DNA of 23,888 nt from an uncultured bacterium (GCA_903904545.1 CAIVDB010000100.1:1-23888); one strand, 5' to 3'. Shown: positions 1 through 8,408, counted from the stretch's first letter. A program made the numbers and translations. The notes: generated by a model not told the origin, from the sequence alone.

Positions 1-105
1 ATGAAATACAAAAAACATACAGCGGACTTTCACCCTACAAAAGAACCATCAAATTATTCGAAATATTTAGAATGCTCCAAGATGGAGGCTTGTGTAAATA
101 ACTAA
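1..105 (+). CDS. Partial or very small CDS at the left edge
   Basis: An open frame of 34 codons runs from the first base to a TAA at 103-105. The window happens to begin with ATG, so this could be a tiny complete protein, but it is more likely the 3' end of a gene entering from the left. The tail is hydrophilic with two cysteines (residues 25 and 31). I recognise no family. The stop codon lies inside the first unit of a heptad repeat array, as at other gene ends here. It converges on the YebC gene. Confidence 0.35.
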   Translation: MKYKKHTADFHPTKEPSNYSKYLECSKMEACVNN

Positions 106-177
106 AAACTAAAAACTAAAAACTAAAAACTAAAAACTAAAACTTTTAACTATTAGTTTTTCACTTTTAGTTAGATT
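101..177. repeat. Heptad tandem array between convergent gene ends
   Basis: Six perfect copies of the 7-mer actaaaa fill 101-142. They are followed in the same 7-bp register by degenerate units (cttttaa, ctattag, tttttca, cttttag, ttagatt). The array carries the stop codon of the left-edge frame and the stop of the YebC gene (TAA on minus, 167-169). It is the cleanest of the heptad arrays in this window. Confidence 0.9.
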
Positions 178-922
178 CAACATTATGCCAAACCATATCT
201 ACATCCTCATCACTTTCTATGGTATCTAGGAGTTTAGAAAATTTTTCCATATCTTCGTCATTGAGGGTGATTCCATTGTCAGCAATATATTGTAAGTCAG
301 CTTCCGAAATATGATAGCCAAGCGCTTCTAATCACTTTTTGACTTCAGTAAAATGGATTACATCAGTTTGTACAACGAATTTTCCATCTTCCTCACTAAA
401 GTCATTGATAGGTAAATTCATTAAGTCTTCTTCTAATTTATCATGATCGAAAGGGAGTACTTTTTCGATGGTTTTCCCTCATTTTTGCTCAACAAAACTT
501 ACGCCATCAAGTAAAATAATGCCTGTTTCCTTAAATTGTCGAGCGACAGAATTGGGCAATCCTAATGATCATCAGTGCTTTCCAAGCATAGTCTTGATGC
601 TAGAAGCCGTCCTATTGGTATTGCTCGTAACCGTCTTGATCAAGAGAGCAGTCCCTGCAGGACCATAACCTTCATACATCAATTCCTCCAGATTTTCTCC
701 TTCGAGTTGTCCAGATCCTTTCAAAATAGCTCTATCGATCACCTCTCTAGGGAGTCCATAATATCTTGCCTTATCTAGCATCATCTCCAAAGCTGGATTC
801 ATTTTTCGGTCGGCTCAGAGTTTGGCAGCTATCTGGATTTTCTTGCCGATGATACTATAGGTTCTAGATTTAGCAGCGTCTCCGCTTGCTTTTCTGGCTG
901 CAATACTATGTCGTCTTCACAT
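167..922 (-). CDS. yebC: YebC/PmpR family protein
   Basis: A 251-residue protein, the normal length for the YebC/PmpR/TACO1 family. Family members bind DNA or the ribosome; a role in translating polyproline stretches or in transcription is known for relatives, and which applies here is not visible. The N-terminus MGRRHSIAARKAS and the segment MNPALEMMLDKARYYGLP match the family's first domain, and EGYGPAGTALLIKTVTSNTNRT matches its central core. At least six glycines are UGA, including residue 2 and a pair in the middle. The start at 922 is fixed by the family N-terminus. The leader has no Shine-Dalgarno. The Nudix gene upstream on the same strand ends 42 bases away. Confidence 0.93.
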
Positions 923-930
923 GGGTCTAG

Positions 931-965
931 GTTCAAAAGTTAAAAAGTTTAGAATGTTCAAAAGT
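931..965. repeat. Short degenerate heptad array
   Basis: Units gttcaaa, agttaaa and aagttta follow each other in 7-bp register between the Nudix stop and the YebC start, with looser units after them. Weaker than the other arrays. Confidence 0.55.
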
Positions 966-1396
966 TATTCAATCCCATAGATATCTCTAATAACTTCATC
1001 CTCACCCAAAAGAAGTGGGCGTTCTAATGCCTCTTGGGGAGTAAACCGATCAAATCATTTATGTTCCTCTTTATTGATAATTATAGTTGGTCTATCATCA
1101 AAAACAACTTTATATTTAAAATACAAATAATCCCTACTTGGATATCTCAGATAAAATAATTTAATGAACTGTATATCATCGACTTTAATCCCCGTCTCTT
1201 CTTCAAGCTCCCTTATCATTGCTTGTTTCGGTTCCTCACCAAGATCGACTTTTCATCAAGGACCAGCTCGCTTGTCTCATTCTTCTTTATGATCTCTTCT
1301 ATGAAGATGTAATATTTTATTGTCATGGATACAAAAAATTCATACAGCATTCATCGTACTATTAAAATCTCTTGGTGGTGAGGTAAAAGCTAACAT
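965..1396 (-). CDS. Nudix hydrolase (MutT-like)
   Basis: A 143-residue protein with a complete Nudix box at residues 48-70: Gly48, Glu54, Arg62-Glu63, Glu66-Glu67 and Gly69 in the pattern GX5EX7REUXEEXGU. Gly47-Gly48 are both UGA, so reading UGA as stop would destroy the motif. Nudix enzymes split nucleoside diphosphates linked to another group, using Mg2+ held by the box glutamates. The size and the start of the domain near residue 16 fit small MutT/ADP-ribose-type cytosolic enzymes; the substrate cannot be read from sequence. The start ATG follows a pyrimidine-rich leader without Shine-Dalgarno. It lies between the cysteine-cluster gene and yebC on one strand. Confidence 0.92.
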
Positions 1397-1403
1397 AGAA
1401 AGT

Positions 1404-1538
1404 AGCTAAAAGTTAAAAACTAACAGTGAACCTCGCCGCCTGTGCCGTCTTTAGCGGTATTGCGGGACAGGAAGTGAAGGAGTTCTTTGTGTATAAAAAT
1501 CTGACACTATTCACTTTACACTATGCATTAAAACTCAT
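1404..1538. repeat. Two heptad arrays flanking a GC-rich hairpin
   Basis: Units agctaaa, agttaaa, aactaac, agtgaac fill 1404-1431. Units cactatt, cacttta, cactatg, cattaaa fill 1505-1532. Between them is the GC-rich stem-loop at 1439-1471, then a 30-35 bp stretch with a close copy at about 3090-3128. This is the space between the stop of the cysteine-cluster gene and the start of the Nudix gene. Confidence 0.8.
1439..1471. repeat. REP-like GC-rich palindrome
   Basis: A stem-loop with outer arms cctgt/acagg and inner arms ccg/cgg lies in otherwise AT-rich spacer. The 10-mer gcgggacagg (1462-1471) recurs inverted as cctgtcccgc at 3128-3137, on the other side of the cysteine-cluster gene. Confidence 0.55.
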
Positions 1539-1548
1539 CCTGCTAATA

Positions 1549-3045
1549 TTATGTAAATTTAAATCCTAGTTTTATCCTCTCTAATCGATGCAATTCTGGT
1601 AATGGTAATCCATGTTTTTGCAAGAATTCCAATTCCATCGGTACAATTCTATAATAATTTCATTTTTCATCCTTGATTACTTTTTTGAGAATTTCTGGAT
1701 TAATCTTTCGTTGACCATCTTTATCGAATCATTGAAACTTCTCTAGTTCTTCCTTTGCGATTACTTCTGCTCCTGGAGGCACATCTACCTTGATCTCTTC
1801 CTCTCTCCATACATATCATTGTTTCGTGACTTCTTCTTTGGTGAAACTATCATCTATGAGATACGCAGCCGTATCGTTGAAGTAGAAGGGATTCATCCAT
1901 CAGGGGAAGAACGTTCACAAAGTTCAGTCAGCTTCCATCTGTGCAAAAATCTTATTAGCCAATTCAAACCACTCTTCTTTGGTATATTGTCTATTGAAGA
2001 TGCAAAATGACTTATTTTGTAATCCAATGCATCCAAGACAATAAGAACATTGTTCTAGAGAAAAGGAATAATACACATTCGATCAACCATCTATGGTATT
2101 AGAGCAATATATTTGCTGAGAATAGGTTCCTGCTTGGCTCACTGCATACATGTCGTGACTATCAAACCCAACTTCAAAACAGTCATAAAAGTTTGTACAG
2201 CTATTTACTCCCGCAATCAAGAATAAGTTTCTTCCATCTTTGACACGAGAAATGAGTTTTCATGATTCTATATTTTCAGAAAAAATAATCCTTTCTCAGG
2301 ATACATTAGTGCTCCCTATATCTTCTCATAGGACAGAGGTGGAGGAATAATATTTCTGCATAAAGAACTCTTTTTGCTTAAGTATTTTTTCTTTTTCTTC
2401 CAAGTAGTCTTCTTTTGAAAATTGCACGTTGCCTATGCAATACGACATGTTTTGTAGCCCATTACAATCGATACACTCGCTACATCATGTCATATTCGTA
2501 GAAAATCGAATGGCATTACTATGGATGATAAATCTTGAATAGAAAATAGAGAATGACTCCGTGACGTCCGTACAAAAGAATATGTTTTCACAGTTCCCAA
2601 CTACAAAGACAGAATTGAGAATATTACGAACCTGAGCATAGCTCGTAAAAGAATACAATACATTCTCTGCATCATCACCGATAGCAAAACTGAGATACGC
2701 ATTTTTTACCCCAAACAAGGAGTCTGCATATTTAGAGTTTTCACTCTCTCTGACTCTGTTGAGAGATGACTTAGGATGACGTTTGTAGAGATTTCACAAG
2801 GTATCAAAAAATCATTTATCGAGATTGATATCGTCTGTATACATAGTATTTACTCCATGTACATTGAAGTCTTCAGGACTAAGCAGGGTATTGGCTCTTT
2901 CAAGAATGGGGAACCTAGACAGTCAAACATCTTGCTTATAAATGTTCGTTGGCATCCAACTGCAAATCTCTTTTACAAAATCACGAAAAAGTGTTGTCTT
3001 TCTCTTTTCTTGTATCTTGAGTTCTCGCTGTTTGATATCCTGCAT
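1549..3045 (-). CDS. CPR-conserved protein with duplicated four-Cys clusters
   Basis: A 498-residue cytosolic protein, continuous only with about fourteen UGA glycines. It belongs to an uncharacterised family I know from many CPR genomes by the signature GLQNKxxCIFNxQYTKEE and a C-terminal segment like YYRIVPMELEFLQKHGLPLPELH. Two clusters with identical spacing C-x2-C-x2-C-x8-C occur at C188/C191/C194/C203 and C333/C336/C339/C348, each followed by a similar KE-rich helix. Each is preceded by a C-x5-C pair, so the middle of the protein is an internal duplication, probably with two zinc sites. The zinc-ribbon start seen in other members is absent, and the protein ends earlier than they do. Function is unknown. 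Heptad arrays and a REP-like palindrome flank it on both sides. Confidence 0.85.
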
Positions 3046-3052
3046 GGAAGAT

Positions 3053-3094
3053 AACTAAAAACTAAAAGTGAATAGTGAATAGTAAATAGTGAGG
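3053..3094. repeat. Heptad array upstream of the Cys-cluster gene
   Basis: Six consecutive units in exact 7-bp register: aactaaa, aactaaa, agtgaat, agtgaat, agtaaat, agtgagg. Confidence 0.9.
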
Positions 3095-3132
3095 GGGGAG
3101 TCCTTATGTATAAAAAATCCAACACTACCTGT

Positions 3133-3147
3133 CCCGCGCCAGGCGGG
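3133..3147. repeat. REP-like GC-rich hairpin
   Basis: Stem cccgc/gcggg with a 5-base loop, in the inverted orientation to the copy at 1439-1471. It lies downstream of recX on the minus strand. A T-run follows only about 15-20 bases later, so it is not a textbook terminator. Confidence 0.55.
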
Positions 3148-3150
3148 GTA

Positions 3151-3178
3151 AACTCTCAACTATAAACTATACACTCAT
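3151..3178. repeat. Heptad array at the recX 3' end
   Basis: Units aactctc, aactata, aactata, cactcat in 7-bp register, ending four bases from the recX stop codon. Confidence 0.75.
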
Positions 3179-3181
3179 TTT

Positions 3182-3616
3182 CTATCTATTATTGATTACT
3201 CTCTTGATATCATCCAATTTATATCATTTTTTCATAAGCTTCTGGATGATGTCGAAGCCTTCTACACCTCTTTTTTTCTGTCCTTGGATCTCTCTTTTGA
3301 TTTTATCTTCTATCCCTTCTTGCATATCATCAGCAAATTTTGCAAAGACCTCATCTAGGATTTTACGATCAATGCCCTTCATCTCCAATTTTTTTCTCAA
3401 CAAAAGAGCTGGTTTCCCTTTCTTAACAACCTCGCTTCTCACATAGCTTTCTGCAAACATCATATCATCGACAAATCATTGCTTCTTGAGCCCCTGGATT
3501 GCTTTTTCTACGTCTTCACTATTGTATCCTCTCTGGTACATTTTGATTTTGAGATCTCTTTCCGTCTTAGGATAACGGTAAAGATATTTTATGGCATATT
3601 CATAGGCAGTGAGCAT
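3182..3616 (-). CDS. recX: RecX family regulatory protein
   Basis: A 144-residue protein, typical for RecX, the modulator that binds RecA filaments and limits recombination activity. The N-terminal AYEYAIKYLYRYPKTERDLKIKM, the central GFVDDMMFAESYVRS and the C-terminal GYKLDDIKRVI are the three tandem helical repeats of the family. Two glycines (in KKQGFVDD and KKGYKLDD) are UGA. The start at 3616 fits the family N-terminus; the leader is ctcccttca directly before ATG, pyrimidine-rich without Shine-Dalgarno. recA is not in this window. Heptad arrays lie on both sides. Confidence 0.88.
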
Positions 3617-3623
3617 TGAAGGG

Positions 3624-3753
3624 AGTTAATAGTTAAAAACTAATAGTGAATAGTGAAAAGTAATTTTTAATGCGTAATGATTAATGATGGTATTTTTCAT
3701 ACAAAACGTTCCTAAATTCTTAATTCTTAGTTATTAGTTATTAGTTATTAATT
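3624..3753. repeat. Two long heptad arrays between recX and the DUF5915-like gene
   Basis: Nine units fill 3624-3686 without a break in register: agttaat, agttaaa, aactaat, agtgaat, agtgaaa, agtaatt, tttaatg, cgtaatg, attaatg. Six more fill 3712-3753: ctaaatt, cttaatt, cttagtt, attagtt, attagtt, attaatt. The 25 bases between include an 18-mer-like stretch (ggtatttttcatacaaaa) that recurs at 10877-10893. Confidence 0.93.
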
Positions 3754-3759
3754 CTCTTC

Positions 3760-4380
3760 CTATTTTTTCATTCCAAATTCGATAGTCCTACCGTCATTTT
3801 CAAACAATGCGACAATGTCTCCATCCAGCTTTGTTTTTTGTTCGGTAACACTTTTGATCAAGGCTTCATGCATAAAGAATTCTTCAAATTCCTTCATAAT
3901 AGCGATAAGGTCACCGTCATCACTTAGGAATCACAATTCCACTCTATCATCGATATTGAAATTAGCATCTTTTCTCATTTGATTGAGAAATCTAGAGATC
4001 TCACGAGCGATTCCTTCTCTTTGGAGCTCTGGAGTGAGTTCAAGATCAAGCCTCGCAATGATGTTCCCATCGATAGCCATATCATCACTATCGAGTCCTT
4101 CATAGGCGATTTCATATTCATTCTTTTCCAAAATCCATTCATTGCCTGTATCATCAAAAATACAGATGCGTTCCTCGTCTAACTCTTTGATCTGACCCTG
4201 TTTCCCGAGTTGGATGATCTTTCACGTATCTTTTCCAAACTTCGCAGAGAGCTGTCCTCACAAGGGTTTGAATATCTTGCTAATAGAAATATCTTGAGCA
4301 AATGGAGTAACCTGTTTTACATTAACCTCTTCTTTGATGATATCTTGGTATTTATCGAGAATTTTGGTGAGTGTAGACAT
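3760..4380 (-). CDS. Free-standing IleRS C-terminal domain (DUF5915-like)
   Basis: A 206-residue protein that matches only the C-terminal domain of the eukaryote-like type of isoleucyl-tRNA synthetase. ILDKYQDIIKEEVNVKQV, then KPLGGQLSAKFGKDTGKI, then ARLDLELTPELQREGIAREISRFLNQMRK align in order with the end of such enzymes. There is no catalytic Rossmann domain, no HIGH or KMSKS, and no anticodon-binding helical bundle. The gene begins with its own ATG at a domain boundary and has its own promoter (4418-4445), and the gene upstream is an unrelated hydrolase, so this is not a frame break. It may act in trans on a shortened IleRS encoded elsewhere, or bind tRNA independently. Several glycines are UGA (for example the LGG and VELGF glycines). 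It ends in TAG. Confidence 0.85.
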
Positions 4381-4417
4381 CGAGAATGTGACATAAAATA
4401 AAATATTCTTACCTAGA

Positions 4418-4445
4418 AGTATAAAAATATGCCAAGCAAATACAA
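4418..4445 (-). promoter_or_regulatory. Promoter of the DUF5915-like gene
   Basis: On the minus strand TTGTAT (4445-4440), a 16-bp spacer, then TATACT (4423-4418). The -10 ends 37 bases before the ATG at 4380. Confidence 0.6.
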
Positions 4446-4455
4446 TCCCAACCCG

Positions 4456-5265
4456 TTAAAACTTTGTTTCTTGAATGTGGGAATGATCCGATGTATCATA
4501 GGTAAAAAATGTTGTAGAAGGGAAAAGATGAATAAGTTCCTTTTGGATATACTCCTGCATACCTAGGATATTTTTTTTGTTGTCATCGCTAAATCCATGG
4601 CTAAAGCGAGGATCTTTGGTAAATCAGACATCCTGAAGAGAAAAGAGATAGGAGGCATGTGTTGTGGCATCTCGAAATGATATTCTCTTCTTGAAGGAGA
4701 TGGAATCATAGCTACTGGTCCCAAACGCTTGATCAAATTCAGGATGAGAGCATCCATAATGATGGTTGCTAAGGAGATATTTTTCGATGAGTCTTGTTTC
4801 ATTGGTCATCCCTGGACAAAATTTTCTCTGAATGTGGTGAAGCATAGTTTTTCTCTCGTCGTGGGTAAGTGCTTCGTAAATAAATACTTTGTGGATAGCT
4901 CTCATTTCTTCACTACTTGCTCCACGAGCAGTATTGATAGAGAAAGGATCTGCATAAAGTGTGGCTTCCTTCATCTGAGGAGCACTGGGTCACAGCAGAT
5001 TATTTACTAATGCACTCATAAACTCCTGAAACATATTTCCTGGTTCACGAAAAAGCCTGGCAGAGTCTTGGAAGTTGTCGTTTACATAACGGTAATCCTT
5101 CCCATCTATCTTCCCTGCCTCGACGAGCTGATCAAAGGGTTTCTGATCTACTTCAATTTCCTTCCATCACTGGGGAGTGGGCTTGAGGAGAAAAACAGGA
5201 GTCGATGAGTGGATAATATTCCCATCAAAATCCACACTAGACGCTTTGTGTGGTGATTGTTCCAT
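4456..5265 (-). CDS. HAD superfamily hydrolase
   Basis: A 269-residue cytosolic protein with the haloacid dehalogenase motifs in order. Motif I is VDFDG (Asp12 nucleophile, Asp14), motif II is the Thr of INTARG (Thr112), and motif IV is GFSDDNKKNI (Asp227/Asp228). Motif III is probably one of the lysines in SFKKRISF. Members are mostly phosphatases using an aspartyl-phosphate intermediate. The long segment between motifs I and II would be the cap. The substrate is unknown. Three UGA glycines occur (in PQGW, LLGPS and DVGF). It has a strong promoter of its own and points away from the folA cluster. Confidence 0.8.
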
Positions 5266-5296
5266 CTATCACGATAAAATTAAAATTCATAACAGA

Positions 5297-5324
5297 AATA
5301 TAAACATTTACTATAAAATGTCAA
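5297..5324 (-). promoter_or_regulatory. Promoter of the HAD hydrolase
   Basis: Near-consensus on minus: TTGACA (5324-5319), a 16-bp spacer, then TATATT (5302-5297). The -10 ends 31 bases before ATG 5265. Confidence 0.78.
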
Positions 5325-5434
5325 TAAACATAAAATCACACAAAGATGGTACTATTAGATCAATGAAAACAATTGAAAAAAGAGAGTAAAACAATAAAGT
5401 TAAACGGACAAGAATTATAAGAAATAGATGAAAT

Positions 5435-5512
5435 GGTTATTGGTTACTGGTTATTAGTTATTAGGGAGTAACCAATTCCCCAATACACGAATATACCAAT
5501 ATACCGATACAC
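5435..5512. repeat. Heptad array followed by an 8-bp array in a divergent spacer
   Basis: Units ggttatt, ggttact, ggttatt, agttatt fill 5435-5462 in 7-bp register. From about 5481 the sequence shifts to an 8-bp period (caatacac, gaatatac, caatatac, cgatacac). This is the only array here between two gene starts, HAD (minus) and folA (plus). I see no convincing folA promoter in the rest of 5266-5552. Confidence 0.75.
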
Positions 5513-5552
5513 AAATTTCTCTGATTTTTATCTTATGTAACAAGTATTCAAT

Positions 5553-6011
5553 ATGATTATTAATATGATTTCTTGAATGGCAACTAATAGGACAATAGGA
5601 AACAAAAATCAATTGCCACGACATTATTCCGAAGATCTGAAATACTTCAAAGAAATTACCACAGGCCATGTCGTGGTGATGTGAAGTACTACCTATCTTT
5701 CCATTGGAAAACCCCTGCCCAATAGAAGAAACATCATTTTGAGTTTCCAAAAAATAGAAGGAATAGAATGTTATACATCTATCGATGAAATGATTCAACA
5801 ACTAGAATCTGAAGGCGTCCAAGAGATTTTTATTATCGGAGGAGCGAGCATTTACAAACAATTTCTTCCTCTCGCAAATTATATCTATCTTACTGAGATC
5901 AAAAAGGACTATGAAGGAGATACTTTTTTCCCTGTTTTCGAAAATGATTTTCAGGAAATTTCTAGAGAGGTCCATGAAGAGATGGATTTCGTAGTGTATA
6001 AGAGAAAGTAA
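5553..6011 (+). CDS. folA: Dihydrofolate reductase
   Basis: A 152-residue type I dihydrofolate reductase, which reduces dihydrofolate to tetrahydrofolate with NADPH. The N-terminus MIINMISGMATNRTIGNKNQLP, SEDLKYFKEITTGH, VVMGSTTYLSIGKPLPNRRNIILS and the NADPH-site IIGGASIY follow the family in order. The catalytic acid is the Asp of SEDLKYF. Glycines in ISGMA and VVMGS are UGA; the latter is an invariant cofactor-site glycine. Two positions differ from common: LPW of the active site is LPR, and the usual Arg/Lys after MG is Ser. It is the first of three plus-strand genes with short gaps. Confidence 0.92.
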
Positions 6012-6034
6012 TCTTTACCCTCTTACCTAGGTCC

Positions 6035-6523
6035 ATGGCACTTATCCCTGTCGTTAATGAACAAGACGAAATCATAGGATACAAAGAGAGAGGCAATATC
6101 CAGAAAGAGGATATTTATAGAGTCACAGCACTATGGATTACCAATAGCAAAGGAGAAATTCTTATTACTCAAAGAGCCTTCACCAAAAGCAACGACCCAG
6201 GAACCCGATGACCTGCCGTTGCTGGGACCGTAGAAAAATGAGAGTCTTATGACGAAAATATAGAGAAAGAAATGTACGAAGAATTATGATTAGAAACGAT
6301 TGAAATTATACCTCGACTCCACGAAAGAAAAAGTAATGATCATAATTTTTTTCTTCAACGATATAGAGCAGAAGTAGATGAACCCATATCTTATTTTACC
6401 TTTCCAAAAGAAGAGATAGAAGTACTCAAATGGATCTCCAGAGAAGAACTCCTTATTCGAATAAAAAAATACCCAGAGCAGTTTGTTCCCCATATAGAGG
6501 AATATGCTCAAAGAAGTCTTTAA
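6035..6523 (+). CDS. Nudix hydrolase, IDI/YfcD-like
   Basis: A 162-residue Nudix protein starting 23 bases after folA. The N-terminal VVNEQDEIIGYKERGNI and RVTALWITNSKGEILITQR resemble the isopentenyl-diphosphate isomerase-like/YfcD branch. The Nudix box runs Gly64 to Leu86: Gly64, Glu70, Lys78-Glu79, Glu82-Glu83, Gly85. The usual Arg of REUXEE is Lys, a conservative change. UGA encodes Gly59, Gly69 and Gly85. Role is probably nucleotide or pyrophosphate clean-up; the conserved Cys and His of true IPP isomerase are not evident, so isomerase activity is not supported. Confidence 0.88.
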
Positions 6524-6535
6524 CCTTTTATTCCT

Positions 6536-7012
6536 ATGCAAGAAAAAACACTTGTTGTCTATTATTCAAGGACAGGAACTACGAAAATACTCGCACAAAA
6601 TATTATCACATATACATGAGCAGATAGTGAAGAGATTCTAGATATGAAGCAGAGAAAATGATTCCGATGATATCTGAGGTCAGGACATGACGCAGCATAC
6701 AAGAAACTGACTACCATCCAGCTTCCTACCTTCGATCCGAGTAGATATGATCATATCTATATCGGCACTCCTGTCTGGGATTTTGGTATGTCGTGTGCTA
6801 TCAGGACCTATATTCATAGGTATAGAACTAAATTTCCTGCTAAGGTAAGTTTTTTTTGTACTATGCGAAAGGATAGTGCAAGAGAGATGTTTCAAGAGAT
6901 GACATTTGCCGCAGGAGTGAAAGTATTTTCTTATATTTCTTATACGCAAAAAGAGATACGCAATGGCACGTATCTAGAAAAATTATCTCATCTGCTAGAA
7001 GAAACTAGGTAA
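6536..7012 (+). CDS. Flavodoxin-like protein
   Basis: A 158-residue protein of the flavodoxin family. The N-terminal TLVVYYSRTGTTK is the FMN phosphate-binding loop, and YIGTPVWDFGMSCAIRTYI is the segment that packs against the flavin ring, as in flavodoxin_4-type proteins. The likely job is electron transfer or FMN-dependent reduction in the cytosol. It starts 12 bases after the Nudix stop, so it is probably co-transcribed with folA. UGA glycines occur at TYTGADS, RKGF, RGYL and SGHDAA. Its 3' end converges on truB. Confidence 0.88.
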
Positions 7013-7130
7013 TGAAGAATTGAAATCGTTAAAAGTTGTCCAAGATTGTACAAAATTGACCAAAGTCGAGGAAGATGGAGGAAAAAAATGAGGAATGTTG
7101 AGGAAAAATTTTAAAATAAAAAAGATTCCA

Positions 7131-7158
7131 ACACTATAAACTATACATTATAAACTCA
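7131..7158. repeat. Heptad array at the truB stop
   Basis: Units acactat, aaactat, acattat, aaactca in 7-bp register. The TAA of truB (7148-7150, minus) lies inside the array. The rest of 7013-7130, between convergent ends, is purine-rich with looser short repeats and no clear hairpin. Confidence 0.75.
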
Positions 7159-7876
7159 TTTCATTATATGCAATAGGATATTCTTTTTCTTTTTTGAAAT
7201 AGACGACTTCATGATCGAAATGTTCTGGTAGCTTATAGGGACCAATACTAGTTCTTCTGAGTTGTGTCAAGATTCATCCCAGTCAAAACTGTTTTCCTAG
7301 CCAATGTGCAATTGATCTGATATAGGTCCCTGATCCTACATGTACCTGAATCTTCAACACAGGAAATTCGTAAGAAATAATTGTATAATCAAATACTTTC
7401 ATGATTCTTGTTTCCTCTTTGATTTCGCCTTCCCTCGCAAAGGTATAAAATCTTTTTCCATTCAATTTCTTTGCACTAAAAGCGGGCAGGGGAAGCTCAG
7501 ATTCGGGGATGAGCCCATCGAGTTTCTGCGTGATGTCTTCAAGCAGTGGTGCAGGCATATTATTCTGTTCTTTCTGTATTCACTGAAGTATTCAATCCGC
7601 AATCCGCAATTCGTAACTCACAAATTCTTCTCGATACTCCATATCCCAGGTATCTGAGTCTTTAGAAAAATCTATAGTGGCGAGATAGGATTTATCTAGT
7701 CAAATGAGCTTTGTTAAATTCTTCGTATCTGAACCGACCGCGATGATCATGAGGCCGTCCGCCATAGGATCCAGCGTGCCACTGTGTCAGACTTTCTGTT
7801 TGGGAAAAATCCTTTTGCACGCAGCAACTACATCAAAACTTGTAATCCAACTTGGCTTATCTACAGCAAGAAACAT
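7148..7876 (-). CDS. truB: tRNA pseudouridine(55) synthase
   Basis: A 242-residue TruB, which makes pseudouridine 55 in the T-arm of tRNA. VDKPSWITSFDVV and VGHSGTLDPMADG match the catalytic domain, with Asp36 of GTLDP as the nucleophile. KSYLATIDF, LPAFSAKKLNGKRFY and the C-terminal VGSGTYIRSIAHWLG are the remaining family motifs. Gly30 in the catalytic block is UGA. The segment between about residues 78 and 110 diverges from usual. The start is supported by a promoter 30 bases upstream; the frame is open for 14 more codons upstream without ATG. It is divergent from the envelope operon. Confidence 0.92.
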
Positions 7877-7906
7877 GCTTATATCCAAAAAGTAAAGAAC
7901 GGGTCC

Positions 7907-7934
7907 AGCATACAAAAACAAAAGTTACTTGCAA
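7907..7934 (-). promoter_or_regulatory. truB promoter
   Basis: Minus strand TTGCAA (7934-7929), 16-bp spacer, TATGCT (7912-7907). The -10 ends 30 bases before ATG 7876. Confidence 0.6.
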
Positions 7935-7958
7935 TCCTTTTGTTAGGCAAACTTTTAT

Positions 7959-7986
7959 TTGATTTTCTCTCACAAAAAACTACATT
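7959..7986 (+). promoter_or_regulatory. Promoter of the envelope operon
   Basis: TTGATT (7959-7964), 16-bp spacer, TACATT (7981-7986). The -10 ends 31 bases before ATG 8018. It stands back to back with the truB promoter, the -35 boxes 24 bases apart. Confidence 0.6.
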
Positions 7987-8017
7987 CGTCATATCTTTTA
8001 TTCTCTTTTCATTTATT

Positions 8018-8383
8018 ATGAAAAAAATACTTCTTGTGTGAGGAATATTGTCCTGTAGTATTGCCCTTATATGATGTGGGAAACAACAGCCAATAACAGA
8101 ACTATCTTCACTTTCTGGAGAAGAAATTATGGTACAATCATGAACAGCGTCGCTAGAACAATCATGAGGAGTACTCACAGGAGGGGAAAGTATTTCAGGG
8201 GCAAAAGGACAACGAGAAGAAATTCCTGCTGCATCTCAACAAGTACAATCAGGAAAAACACTTTCTGCTGAAGTGAAACAACTCATCGAAGAAAGAGCAG
8301 CGAAACCAGTAGAAAAGAGTAAACTTACAGAGGATGATATTGATCTTATGGAGAAGGTAATCCAAAAAATTCAACAGAAATAA
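8018..8383 (+). CDS. Small lipoprotein, unknown function
   Basis: A 121-residue predicted lipoprotein. A positively charged start (MKK) and a hydrophobic stretch end in the lipobox LIGC, with Cys20 as the lipidated residue; the lipobox Gly19 is UGA. The mature part is rich in Ser, Gly, Gln and Glu (residues 25-85) and ends in a charged, probably helical tail (residues 88-121). No domain is recognised. Four of about a dozen glycines are UGA. First gene of a tight plus-strand operon, 25 bases before the next gene. Confidence 0.85.
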
Positions 8384-8408
8384 TATTTTATTTATTTATC
8401 GACGGCAA

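Noticed and set aside
4563..4802. Overlapping minus-strand open frame inside the HAD gene
   Set aside because: The HAD frame carries motifs I, II and IV in order across the region; the alternative frame has no motif.
6035..6523. Calling the second Nudix gene an isopentenyl-diphosphate isomerase
   Set aside because: The N-terminal part resembles that branch, but the catalytic Cys and metal-binding His pattern was not evident, so only Nudix hydrolase is supported.
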